NCBI RefSeq assembly: GCF_050587525.1
Contig: NZ_JBOBFT010000013.1
Location: 62,001 to 126,000 of the forward strand
Length of the DNA: 64,000 bases
Direction of reading: 5' to 3'
Source of the DNA: Plantibacter sp050587525
GTDB lineage: Bacteria > Actinomycetota > Actinomycetes > Actinomycetales > Microbacteriaceae
The notes below the pieces were generated by a model that was given only the letters and a program-made list of their open reading frames with translations, was not told the DNA's origin and ran no database searches. Each line of letters opens with the position of its first letter. Position 1 is the stretch's first letter. A program made the translations under genes and the position numbers. Of the stretch, positions 55,421 to 63,078 are shown piece by piece.

Positions 55421-56637
55421 CACGCGTACAGGTCCCGGTAGGCGGGCACGCTGCCTGCCGGGGTCTCGACCGACTCGGCCGCGAGGACGGCGTGCACGAT
55501 CGCGCGTGCGACGACGTCGGCTCCCGCGGTCAGGATGCGGTTCACCTGATCGTTCCTCCGATGCGACTCGAGGAGCGCCGGGTCGGACTCCGGCCAGCCG
55601 CCGCGCGCCGTCGACAGCGCGAAGACGAGGTCGCCGTCGCCGAGCGTGTGGACCGGCCGGACCGCGCGGGCGATGCCGTCGTGGCTCGTCCCCGCGAGCT
55701 TCCAGAGCTGTGCGCGATCGAGCGGTGCGTCCGTCGCGACGATCGCGAGCGTCGTGTTGAGCGGACGCAGCGCCGGCCGCGCACGGGCCGCGGCCTCGAG
55801 GCGATCTCGCGCCCGGCGGACCGCGGACGGATCGGGGGCCGTGAAGCCGAACTCGCCGCTGCCGTCGGGGAGGAGGAGCTCTCGGCCGATGGCGAGGGGC
55901 ACGCCCGTCCGCGGATCGAGCGTCGAGCCGTCGGCGTTGACCGCGACGAGCGCCGCGACGGTGACTCCGCCCGGCAGGACGACGCTCGCGGAGCCGATGC
56001 CGCCCCGCATCTCCCCGGTGATCGCACCCGTTCCGGCGCCGACGGAGCCTTGGCGCACCCGATCGCCCGACGACGCGGCGAGGGCCGCCCGAGCCGCTTC
56101 GGCTCCGAGCGCCGCGTCGGGTCTCGCCGTGAAGTCGCCGCCGCGTCCGAGGTCGAACAGGGTCGCCGCAGGCACGATCGGCACGACCCGTCCCGGGCCG
56201 GCGCCGACGCGGAATCCCCGGTCGTGCGATTCGAGCTCACGCATCACTCCGCCCGCTGCATCGAGCCCGTAGGCGGATCCACCGCCGAGGTACACGGCCT
56301 GGATGGCGTCGACGACGCCCGTCACGTGCAGCGCATCGGTCTCGCGGGTCGCCGCGCCTCCGCCGCGCACGTCGACGGCCGCTCGCAGGTCGACGTCGGC
56401 GAGCACGACCGTGGATCCGCTCAGCCAGCCGTCCCCGACCCGTGATGCGTGCCCGACGCGCAGCCCTGCAACGTCCGACAGGTCGTTATTCGGGCCTGGG
56501 CGTCCGCCGCCCTCTCCGCCGAGACGCCAATCGAACGCGGTCCCCGTGTGATGCGCGGTGCTTCGATCGGTGCGATCGGTACTTCGATCGGTGCCTCCAT
56601 CGCTCGAGCGGTCAGCCTGCTGTGCCTCGGACGTCAT
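55420..56637 (-). CDS. P1-family (DmpA-type) aminopeptidase
   Basis: A 405-residue self-processing N-terminal-nucleophile peptidase of the P1/DmpA family. LSDVAGLRVGHASRVGDGWLSGSTVVLA at the start, YLGGGSAYGLDAAGGVMRELE, and the LRPLNTTLAIVATDAPLDRAQLWKLAG block hold the autocleavage site and active-site residues. Its first about 45 residues are a low-complexity SSDGGTDRSTDRTDRST tract not shared with the family. The gene overlaps the upstream PAP2 gene by 26 bases, so the two are likely co-transcribed. Confidence 0.88.
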   Translation of the reverse strand: MTSEAQQADRSSDGGTDRSTDRTDRSTAHHTGTAFDWRLGGEGGGRPGPNNDLSDVAGLRVGHASRVGDGWLSGSTVVLADVDLRAAVDVRGGGAATRETDALHVTGVVDAIQAVYLGGGSAYGLDAAGGVMRELESHDRGFRVGAGPGRVVPIVPAATLFDLGRGGDFTARPDAALGAEAARAALAASSGDRVRQGSVGAGTGAITGEMRGGIGSASVVLPGGVTVAALVAVNADGSTLDPRTGVPLAIGRELLLPDGSGEFGFTAPDPSAVRRARDRLEAAARARPALRPLNTTLAIVATDAPLDRAQLWKLAGTSHDGIARAVRPVHTLGDGDLVFALSTARGGWPESDPALLESHRRNDQVNRILTAGADVVARAIVHAVLAAESVETPAGSVPAYRDLYA

Positions 56638-57517
56638 GCTGCAACGCTACGGGCATCGTCCTGCCCGTGTCGTCCCGGCCGTCGTATTTCGACCCGCGGG
56701 GTCCACGGACGCGCACCGGCGCCACGCGGCACACGAGCCACGCGCTCAGGACGACCGAGGCGATGGCCGCGAGCTGCGTCGCGAGGAGCAGGAGGGCGGG
56801 CTCCGCATCTCCGCGCACGACCGCGGCCACGACGAGCAGCCCGGCAGCGACGACGGCGAGCACGATGACGAGTCCGATCGCGAGCACGGTGAACGCGGAC
56901 GGCGGGCGCCATCGCACGTCTGTCCGGCGCGGCGGCACGACGAGGTGCACGAATCCGACGGCCGCGAGCACGATCATGACCCCGCCGATGACGTCGCTCA
57001 GCCGGTGCCAGCCGAAGCCGAGCAGTTGGAAGGCGACCACGCTCACGATGATCGACGCGATGACCGCCGTCGCCGTCCGCACGCGCGGCGGCACGACGAT
57101 CACGAGGACGAAGAGCACCGAGGCGAACGCGACGGCGTGCCCGGACGGGAAGGTGTTCCGCGCGTCCAAGGCGGCCAGGTCCGGCCGGACGAGGAGCTCG
57201 TGCTTGAGCGCCTGGGCGGCGACGTTGGCGATGCCGATCGCGAGGAACGCTCTGAGGACATTACGGAGATCCCGCTGCACGAGCGCGATGAGGAGCACCC
57301 CGACGAGGGCGATCGCGAGGTCCGGCACCGTGACGAGGTCGAGGAGCCCGCGCCACTGCGACGCATAGGTCGACGACTCGAGCGCACGGTTCTCGACACG
57401 CTGGCCGCGGCCGGTGAGGACGCCCATCCAGTAGACGCCGGCGAAGACCGCCGCCGCGAGCAGGGTGGTGAAGCCCGCGGAGACGAGCAGTCTCGAACGC
57501 ATCCGTGTCACCATCAT
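56612..57517 (-). CDS. PAP2-family phosphatase
   Basis: A 301-residue integral membrane phosphatase with six or more helices. The three catalytic motifs are visible: KHELLVRPD (KxxxxxxRP), FPSGHAVAF (PSGH) and GWHRLSDVIGG (HRxxD). Family members dephosphorylate lipid phosphates such as phosphatidate or undecaprenyl pyrophosphate at the outer face of the membrane. The C-terminal extension of about 100 residues adds hydrophobic helices beyond the standard core. Confidence 0.9.
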   Translation of the reverse strand: MMVTRMRSRLLVSAGFTTLLAAAVFAGVYWMGVLTGRGQRVENRALESSTYASQWRGLLDLVTVPDLAIALVGVLLIALVQRDLRNVLRAFLAIGIANVAAQALKHELLVRPDLAALDARNTFPSGHAVAFASVLFVLVIVVPPRVRTATAVIASIIVSVVAFQLLGFGWHRLSDVIGGVMIVLAAVGFVHLVVPPRRTDVRWRPPSAFTVLAIGLVIVLAVVAAGLLVVAAVVRGDAEPALLLLATQLAAIASVVLSAWLVCRVAPVRVRGPRGSKYDGRDDTGRTMPVALQHDVRGTAG

Positions 57518-57623
57518 CCCGACGATAGTAGCGGCCGCTCAGGAACACCTGTGCGCGGCCTGAACGGAACGGTCCCGGAGCGGGTCGCCGTCCAGACCGC
57601 GCACGGGCGGACCGGATGATCGG

Positions 57624-58613
57624 TTACCCGAGCGCCTTCTCGATGAGCGGGACGACGTGCTCGATCGCGTAGCTCGCGGCCAGTGTGGTGCCGAGCGAGT
57701 ACGCCGATGAGACGTCTCCGTCGATGACGACCGAGCGGCCGTCCGCGACCGCCGGGATCGCCTTCCAGAGGGCGTCGTCGGTGATCTCCTTCGTGTCGAT
57801 GAAGATCGGGAACGCGACGATGAGGTCGGCGTCGAGCTGGTCGAGCTGCTCCGCGGAGATGTCGACGGAGAAGCCGGACGCGTTGGGCTTGAGCGCCGCG
57901 ACCTTCGGGCTCTGGACGAAGCCGAGGCGCTCGAGGAACGTCACGCGTTCGCTGCCCTCGATGTACGCGCCCCACCCTTCACTCGTCCGGGTCGCCGCTG
58001 CGACGGTCTTGCCCTTCCAATCCGGGTGGGCGGCGGCCGCCGCCTCGTACTGCTTGTCGACGGCGGCGAGGAGTTCCTTGCCCTTGTCCGCCTGACCGAG
58101 CGCGGTCGAGATCATCGTCATCTGCTCGTCCATGCTCGTGAGGTAGCTGTCGCCGTCCTTCGGTACGCCGATGGTGGGAGCGATGGAGGAGAGGCGCTCG
58201 TACCGCGCTTCGTCGCCCGAACTCTTGACGTCGAGGATCAGGTCGGGCTTGAGCGCAGCGATGGCCTCGTAGGAGGGCTTCAAGGTGTCGATGAGCTTGG
58301 GCGATTCCGTGTACAGGCCCTTCGCCCACGGTCCGACGCCGTCGCCGCCGAACGCGAGCCAGTCCGATGCGCCGACGGGCTGGCCGCCGAGGGCGAGCAC
58401 GGTCTCCGCGTCGCCCCAGCCGAGGGCGACGATCCGCTTGGGCGCCGACTTCACGGTCACCTCGCCGAACTTCGTGTCGACCGTTGCCGGGAACGAACCG
58501 CTCACGGAGGCGCCTGAGCTGCTGGCGGGATCCGAGGTCTGGCCGCCGGAGCAGGCGGTGAGGGCGAGCATGGCGACGGCCGCTGCGGCCAATCCGATGC
58601 GGGAGAATTTCAT
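57624..58613 (-). CDS. Iron-siderophore ABC transporter substrate-binding lipoprotein
   Basis: A 329-residue lipoprotein of the FecB/FhuD (type III binding protein) family. The signal peptide ends in LTAC (cysteine near residue 21). The mature domain starts with KSAPKRIVALGWGDAETVLALGGQPVGASDWLAFGG, and a PDLILDVKSSG segment follows. It captures ferric siderophores. No permease or ATPase gene lies nearby, so it is either an orphan or uses a distant system. GAAGGAC precedes the ATG. A DtxR/IdeR-type box lies 20 bases upstream of it. Confidence 0.92.
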   Translation of the reverse strand: MKFSRIGLAAAAVAMLALTACSGGQTSDPASSSGASVSGSFPATVDTKFGEVTVKSAPKRIVALGWGDAETVLALGGQPVGASDWLAFGGDGVGPWAKGLYTESPKLIDTLKPSYEAIAALKPDLILDVKSSGDEARYERLSSIAPTIGVPKDGDSYLTSMDEQMTMISTALGQADKGKELLAAVDKQYEAAAAAHPDWKGKTVAAATRTSEGWGAYIEGSERVTFLERLGFVQSPKVAALKPNASGFSVDISAEQLDQLDADLIVAFPIFIDTKEITDDALWKAIPAVADGRSVVIDGDVSSAYSLGTTLAASYAIEHVVPLIEKALG

Positions 58614-58632
58614 GGACGTCCTTCGGTTGGGG

Positions 58633-58651
58633 TGAGGATAGCCTAACCTGA
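58633..58651 (-). promoter_or_regulatory. DtxR/IdeR-type iron box
   Basis: The 19-base sequence read on the minus strand as TCAGGTTAGGCTATCCTCA matches the actinobacterial iron-box consensus TWAGGTWAGSCTWACCTWA at 16 of 19 positions. It lies 20 bases upstream of the siderophore-binding lipoprotein ATG, fitting iron-dependent repression. Confidence 0.85.
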
Positions 58652-58897
58652 TATCCGACTGTGCGGGCTGGTGGGCACGGCTCGATCGCCCCCTACTGAT
58701 CGGAGCGGTGTGGACCACCGACGAACGAAACCAGCCACGAGATCCGCCGACGGAGGGCTCGGCGCTCAGCATCGGGGCCGTGTCCTCGATGGCGTCCCTC
58801 TCCCCCACCATCGCCGCCCGCGAGGCGTCGTAGATGACTCATCCGACCCGGGTTCCAGGCGCCATACGTCACACCTCGCGAGCTGGAAATGGTCAGG

Positions 58898-59479
58898 TCA
58901 GGCCCGAGCGGCAGCAGCGAGCGCACGGAGCGCAGCGAGGGCCCGCGCACGCCAAGGCTCGTCCGTGATGAGGCCCGCTGCATCGATCACGGATCGGTCG
59001 ACGGGCGCGGCGACGCACGCCTCCGGGACCAGGCGCACGCCGGTGTACTCGAGGACGATCCGCATTCCGTCGTAGGTGGCGATCGCCCCGGCCGGATTGG
59101 TCGACGGGTTGATCCAGCCGGTCGGCTTGTCCGTGGTCTCCACGCCGCCGATCGTCCATTCGAGGAGGTTCTTGAGCGCTCCTGGCATCATGCCGCCGTA
59201 TTCCGGGGTGCTGAACGGCATCGCGTCGCTCGCTGCGATCGCAGCGCGCAGCGCCACGACGGACGCCGGCAGCGGGTCGCGGTCGAGGTCCGGGTTGAAA
59301 TGCGGCAGCTCGCCGATTCCTTCGAACACGACCGCCGTCACTCCCGGAGGAGCGATGCGTTCCACGGTCTCGAGGACCGCCTGATTCACCGACCCCTGTC
59401 GAACACTCCCGCTGACGAGCAGCACTCGAATCTCGCGCTGCTCGTCTCCTGCGTCTCCTGCGTCTCCTGCGTCTCCCAT
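58898..59479 (-). CDS. NADPH-dependent FMN reductase
   Basis: A 193-residue flavodoxin-fold reductase. VLLVSGSVRQGSVNQAVLETVE contains the FMN phosphate-binding GSxRxxSxN motif, and MPFSTPEYGGMMPGALKNLLEWTIGG is the family's second flavin-contact motif. It reduces FMN or quinones with NADPH and is the second flavin reductase in the window. The start region is a 9-bp tandem repeat that encodes GDAGDAGDAGD; the actual start may lie before or after it. Confidence 0.88.
   Translation of the reverse strand: MGDAGDAGDAGDEQREIRVLLVSGSVRQGSVNQAVLETVERIAPPGVTAVVFEGIGELPHFNPDLDRDPLPASVVALRAAIAASDAMPFSTPEYGGMMPGALKNLLEWTIGGVETTDKPTGWINPSTNPAGAIATYDGMRIVLEYTGVRLVPEACVAAPVDRSVIDAAGLITDEPWRARALAALRALAAAARA
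59437..59478. repeat. 9-bp tandem repeat at the FMN reductase start
   Basis: Four close copies of GGAGACGCA (minus strand) cover the first codons of the reductase gene. Each unit contains GGAG, a ribosome-binding-site-like motif, so copy-number changes would alter the N-terminus without shifting frame. Confidence 0.75.
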
Positions 59480-59540
59480 CCTCCGACCCTAGCCCCGCTT
59501 CACGGAAGCTCCGAGGAGCGGGACGGCGGGCGGGCCGGGC

Positions 59541-61049
59541 CTAGTGAGTCACGGGGGCGGGAGCGCCGGGCTGCTGGGCGGGTGCCTTGATAAAGAAGGC
59601 GGCGACGATCGCGAGCATCGAGATGGCGGCGCCCCACGTGAACGCGGAGTGGATGCCACCCGCGACGGCAGCCGTCTGGGTCGCCCCGGTCGCCACGAGC
59701 GTCGCCGTCTGTGAGGTCATGATCGTGATGAACAGCGCCGTGCCGGCCGCACCGGCCAACTGCTGGATCGTGCCGACGATCGCGCTGCCGTGCGAGTAGA
59801 GATCCGAACGGACCGAACCGAGGCCGGCAGTGAACAGCGGCGTGAACGTCAGTCCGAGACCGATGCTCAGGAAGATGTGGACCCCGAGGACGGCGATGAA
59901 CGGCGTCGTCTCGGTGAGCGTCGTCATCGTCCAGAACGCGGCACTGATGATCACCGCACCCGGAACGAGGAGGACCCGAGGACCACGACGGTCGTAGATC
60001 CGACCCACGAACGGAGCGAGCAGCCCCATGAGCAGACCGCCGGGGAGCAGCATGAGGCCGGTGGCGAGGGGGTCGAAGCCGAGGACGGTCTGCACGTAGA
60101 TCGGCAGCAGAATGAGCGTTCCGAAGAGCGTCATCATACTGAGCGCGAGCATCGCGACGGAGATGCTGAACGTCCGCGAGAGGAAGGTGCGGAGGTCGAG
60201 CAGCGCACGGTCGAACTTCTGCAGTCCGAGCTGTCGGAGGATGAAGACGACGAGAGCGACGGCACCGACGGACAGCGCGACGATCGGCGCCGCGAGGCCG
60301 GTGTGGGCCGACTCGCCGAGGCTGCTGAGGCCGTAGACGAGGCCGCCGAACGCGAACGCAGACAGGACGACCGAGAGGACGTCGATCGGGATCTTCCGCG
60401 GAGTCGTCACGTTCTGGATGCGGAACGCGCCGAGCACGAGCGCGCCGATCGCGATGGGCAGCACGAGCCAGAACATCCAGCGCCATTCGAGGACGCTCAG
60501 GATGAGACCGGAGATCGTCGGGCCGATGGCGGGCGCCACGGACATGACGATCGACACGTTCCCCATGACCTTGCCGCGCGAGGCGATCGGCACGAGGGTG
60601 AGGATCGTGGTCATGAGCAACGGCATCATGATCGCCGTTCCGCCGGCCTGCACGACGCGACCGACCAGGAGCACGCCGAACCCGGGAGCCGCGGCGGAGA
60701 TGAGCGTCCCGGCACTGAAGAGACCCATGGCGGTCAGGAAGACGGGCCGCGTGTTGAAGCGCTGCAGGAGGAAGCCGGAGATCGGGATGACGACGGCCAT
60801 CGTCAGGAGGAACGCCGTCGTCAGCCATTGCGCGGCACTCGCCGTGATCGACAGGTCGTGCATGAGACGGGGCAGCGCGACACCCATGATCGTCTCGTTG
60901 AGGATGACGACGAAGGTCGAGGTCAGCAGCAGAGCGATGACGAGATTGTTGCGTGACGAGTGATCGGGCGTTGCGCCCGCTCCGCCCGCCGCAGCCGCAC
61001 CGCCACCGTCGTCAGTCCGGGTGGTGGGTGCGGCGGTGCGTTCTGCCAT
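59541..61049 (-). CDS. MFS efflux transporter, DHA2 (EmrB/QacA-like)
   Basis: A 502-residue drug antiporter with about 14 helices. VVILNETIMGVALPRLMHDLSITASAAQWLTTAFLLTMAVVIPISGFLLQRFNTRPVFL holds motifs D1 and A, and GRVVQAGGTAIMMPLLMTTILTLV is motif B. The motif C region is APAIGPTISGLILSVLEWRWMFW. A disordered Thr/Gly/Ala-rich tail precedes the first helix. The ATG at 61049 is chosen since the longer open frame upstream crosses the TetR operator region. It is divergent from a TetR gene, its probable repressor. Confidence 0.92.
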   Translation of the reverse strand: MAERTAAPTTRTDDGGGAAAAGGAGATPDHSSRNNLVIALLLTSTFVVILNETIMGVALPRLMHDLSITASAAQWLTTAFLLTMAVVIPISGFLLQRFNTRPVFLTAMGLFSAGTLISAAAPGFGVLLVGRVVQAGGTAIMMPLLMTTILTLVPIASRGKVMGNVSIVMSVAPAIGPTISGLILSVLEWRWMFWLVLPIAIGALVLGAFRIQNVTTPRKIPIDVLSVVLSAFAFGGLVYGLSSLGESAHTGLAAPIVALSVGAVALVVFILRQLGLQKFDRALLDLRTFLSRTFSISVAMLALSMMTLFGTLILLPIYVQTVLGFDPLATGLMLLPGGLLMGLLAPFVGRIYDRRGPRVLLVPGAVIISAAFWTMTTLTETTPFIAVLGVHIFLSIGLGLTFTPLFTAGLGSVRSDLYSHGSAIVGTIQQLAGAAGTALFITIMTSQTATLVATGATQTAAVAGGIHSAFTWGAAISMLAIVAAFFIKAPAQQPGAPAPVTH

Positions 61050-61090
61050 GCGTGTTCCTGTCGTTCGGGGGAACTCAACCCTACTACAAC

Positions 61091-61106
61091 GGAACGACAA
61101 CGTTCC
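61091..61106. promoter_or_regulatory. Palindromic TetR-type operator candidate
   Basis: GGAACG-ACAA-CGTTCC lies between divergent tetR and MFS genes, 42 bases before the MFS start and about 70 before tetR. The region is AT-rich relative to the flanking genes, fitting a shared promoter/operator. Confidence 0.6.
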
Positions 61107-61176
61107 ATTACCGACAGATGAACGTCCAAAGAAGGTCAATCCCCTCCTTTTCTGGTGCGGTGGTTATGCTTGCCGC

Positions 61177-61758
61177 ATGAGCAACGACATCGCGGATCAC
61201 CCGGTCGGGACCAGGTCCCGCACCCGGAGCGCCATCCTCGAGGCCGCCGCGCGCTCGCTCGCCCACGACTGGGCCGCCACGATGCCGGAGATCGCCGAGG
61301 CGGCTGGCGTCGGCCGGACGACGCTCCACCGTTACTTCCCCGACCGCGAAACCCTCATCCACGCGACCACGTCCGACTCCCTCGAGATCGTCCAGGCATC
61401 GATCGATGACGCAGGCCTCGAGGACGGACCACCGATCGATGCCATGCGACGAGCCGTCGCCGCGATGGTCGCCGTCGGCGATCGCCTCCTCTACCTCTTC
61501 GGCGACCCGCGCGTCCTCGCGAGCTACAGCGAGACCGGCGTGTGGATGCCGACCGAGGAGGACCCCCTGCTCCGCCTCATCGAGCGCGGTCAGGCCGATG
61601 GCGCCTTCGACACCGAAGTGAGCGCCTGCTGGATCCAGCACTCGCTCTGGGCGCTCGTCGGGCGCGGCTGCGCCGACGCGGCCGAGGGGCTCGTCCCACG
61701 GCACGGCGTGGCAGCGCTCGTGATCCGCACCTTCGAGAACGGCATCCGCTGCCGGTAG
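61177..61758 (+). CDS. TetR-family transcriptional regulator
   Basis: A 193-residue TetR regulator. The N-terminal helix-turn-helix spans RTRSAILEAAARSLAHDWAATMPEIAEAAGVGRTTLHRYFPDRETLIHAT, followed by an all-helical ligand domain. It is divergent from the DHA2 pump at 59541 with a palindrome between, the standard layout for a drug-responsive repressor. The ligand is unknown. Confidence 0.9.
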   Translation: MSNDIADHPVGTRSRTRSAILEAAARSLAHDWAATMPEIAEAAGVGRTTLHRYFPDRETLIHATTSDSLEIVQASIDDAGLEDGPPIDAMRRAVAAMVAVGDRLLYLFGDPRVLASYSETGVWMPTEEDPLLRLIERGQADGAFDTEVSACWIQHSLWALVGRGCADAAEGLVPRHGVAALVIRTFENGIRCR

Positions 61759-61767
61759 TGCACCGAC

Positions 61768-62316
61768 TCAGAAGTCGAAGTCGAACCCGGAGACGTCCCC
61801 ACTGAAGTCGAGGGTGTCGTCGCCATGGTCCGCACTGCCGCGATCCGCGCCGCCGTCGTCCGTCCCGCCGTCGTCCGTCCCGCCGTCGCCGGCATCGCTC
61901 TGACCCGTGACATCGCTCGCGGGCAACGACACGATGACGTAGCCGGCGAGGATCACGAAGATCGAGGTGCCGACGATCGCCGCGGCGGGCACGCCGAACC
62001 CGTCGCCGAAGAGCCGCTTCAGCACCCCCGGCTCCGTGACTTCCGCCTCGGTCGCGGCTTTCGCGAGTGTCGCGGGCCTCGCATCGACCGGTCGTTCCGC
62101 GGGCGTTTCGGCGTGAGCGCTGAACCGATCGAAGAGGATTGCGAGCTGATCAGGCGTCAGTTGCTCGAACGCTTCCACGTGGGCACGCTCGATCGTCCCG
62201 GAGGGCGCGGTTCGCAGGAAGCGTTCGTACCGCTCAACAGCGATCTCGTCGGCGGATCGGGCGGGCTCTGGGGCCGGCGTCAGGTCGCGGCCGAGCAGGC
62301 GATCGAGGAATCCCAT
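61768..62316 (-). CDS. Hypothetical membrane protein with acidic Gly/Asp-rich tail
   Basis: A 182-residue protein I do not recognise. It begins MGFLDRLLGRD, followed by a helical segment containing ERYERFLRTAPSGTIERAHVEAFEQLTPDQLAILFDRFS. One transmembrane helix (GVPAAAIVGTSIFVILAGYVIVSL) comes next, then an acidic tail with DGGTDDGGTDDGGADRGS repeats ending FDFDF. It is divergent from a CGNR-type regulator, with a perfect palindrome between them. The ATG at 62316 is used; an upstream frame extension would cross the palindrome. Confidence 0.65.
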   Translation of the reverse strand: MGFLDRLLGRDLTPAPEPARSADEIAVERYERFLRTAPSGTIERAHVEAFEQLTPDQLAILFDRFSAHAETPAERPVDARPATLAKAATEAEVTEPGVLKRLFGDGFGVPAAAIVGTSIFVILAGYVIVSLPASDVTGQSDAGDGGTDDGGTDDGGADRGSADHGDDTLDFSGDVSGFDFDF

Positions 62317-62377
62317 GGGTTGCTCCAGTCCGAATGATGGTCGAGAAGGGTCGAGTGGCGAGACAGTCCACAGCATT

Positions 62378-62400
62378 CGTCACCAGTCCGACTGGTGACG
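62378..62400. promoter_or_regulatory. Perfect 23-bp palindrome between divergent genes
   Basis: The arms at 62378-62388 (CGTCACCAGTC) and 62390-62400 are exact reverse complements around one central base. A further half-site GACTGGTGAC (62469-62478) abuts the CGNR regulator ATG at 62479. Two related sites in one divergent promoter strongly suggest an operator for the CGNR regulator, or for an unknown factor. Confidence 0.8.
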
Positions 62401-62478
62401 ATCATGACATGCGACTCGTCACCCGTCAAGCCGGTTACGCTCCTTGTCTACCGCATCATAACCACTTAGACTGGTGAC

Positions 62479-63078
62479 ATGGAACACGCCTTCCCCTGCG
62501 GCAACCTCTCCCTCGACTTCGTCGGCACCCTGCGCGCGCGGCGCAATCCCGAGCCGACCGAGATGCTCGGCTCCCCCGCGAGCCTCGACGCATGGTTCCG
62601 TGAATCCGGCATCGCCGACGCCGGCGCACCGAGCGGTGCGGCGGACCTCGATGCGGCGCTCGCCCTCAGAGAGGCGATCTACACCCTCGTCCGAGCGAGC
62701 CTCACCGGCGAGGCGCTCGACACCGAATCGCTCGACATCGTGAACGACTCGGCCGCCGAGCCGTCGGCGATCCCCCGGCTCGCACCGGACGGGCCCCGAA
62801 CCACGCCGGACGGGCTCCGGTCCACCGCAACGGCCACTCCGACGCAGGCGCTGTCCTCGGTCGCCCGCGATGCGATCGAGGTGCTCATCCACCCGACCGC
62901 GGACCTCCTCAAGGAGTGCGGGCGCCCGGAGTGCACGCAGGTCTACCTGGACCACTCGCGAGGAGGCCGCCGCGAGTGGTGCGCGATGGAGACCTGCGGC
63001 AACAAGATGAAGGCCGCCGCCTACCGCGCTCGCAAACGGACCGCCGGCGCGCCGACGGCCGCGACCGGACCCAGCTAG
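62479..63078 (+). CDS. CGNR zinc-finger transcriptional regulator
   Basis: A 199-residue protein of the CGNR/ABATE family. An N-terminal ligand-type ABATE domain (LSLDFVGTLRARR, ASLDAWFRESGI, ALALREAIYTLVRA) is followed by a C-terminal zinc finger: CGRPECTQVYLDHSRGGRREWCAMETCGNKMKAAAYRARK, with four cysteines and the CGNK motif. It lies next to a perfect 23-bp palindrome and a repeated half-site, so autoregulation is likely. Its stop overlaps the stop of the convergent LacI gene (CTAG). Confidence 0.85.
   Translation: MEHAFPCGNLSLDFVGTLRARRNPEPTEMLGSPASLDAWFRESGIADAGAPSGAADLDAALALREAIYTLVRASLTGEALDTESLDIVNDSAAEPSAIPRLAPDGPRTTPDGLRSTATATPTQALSSVARDAIEVLIHPTADLLKECGRPECTQVYLDHSRGGRREWCAMETCGNKMKAAAYRARKRTAGAPTAATGPS

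Noticed and set aside
58693..58983. Small open frame between the siderophore binder and the FMN reductase
   Set aside because: It overlaps the FMN reductase end, has arginine-rich out-of-frame composition and no recognisable domain.
62378..62400. Palindrome as a transcription terminator
   Set aside because: It lies between divergent gene starts, not after a stop, and a copy of one half-site abuts a start codon, so an operator fits better.
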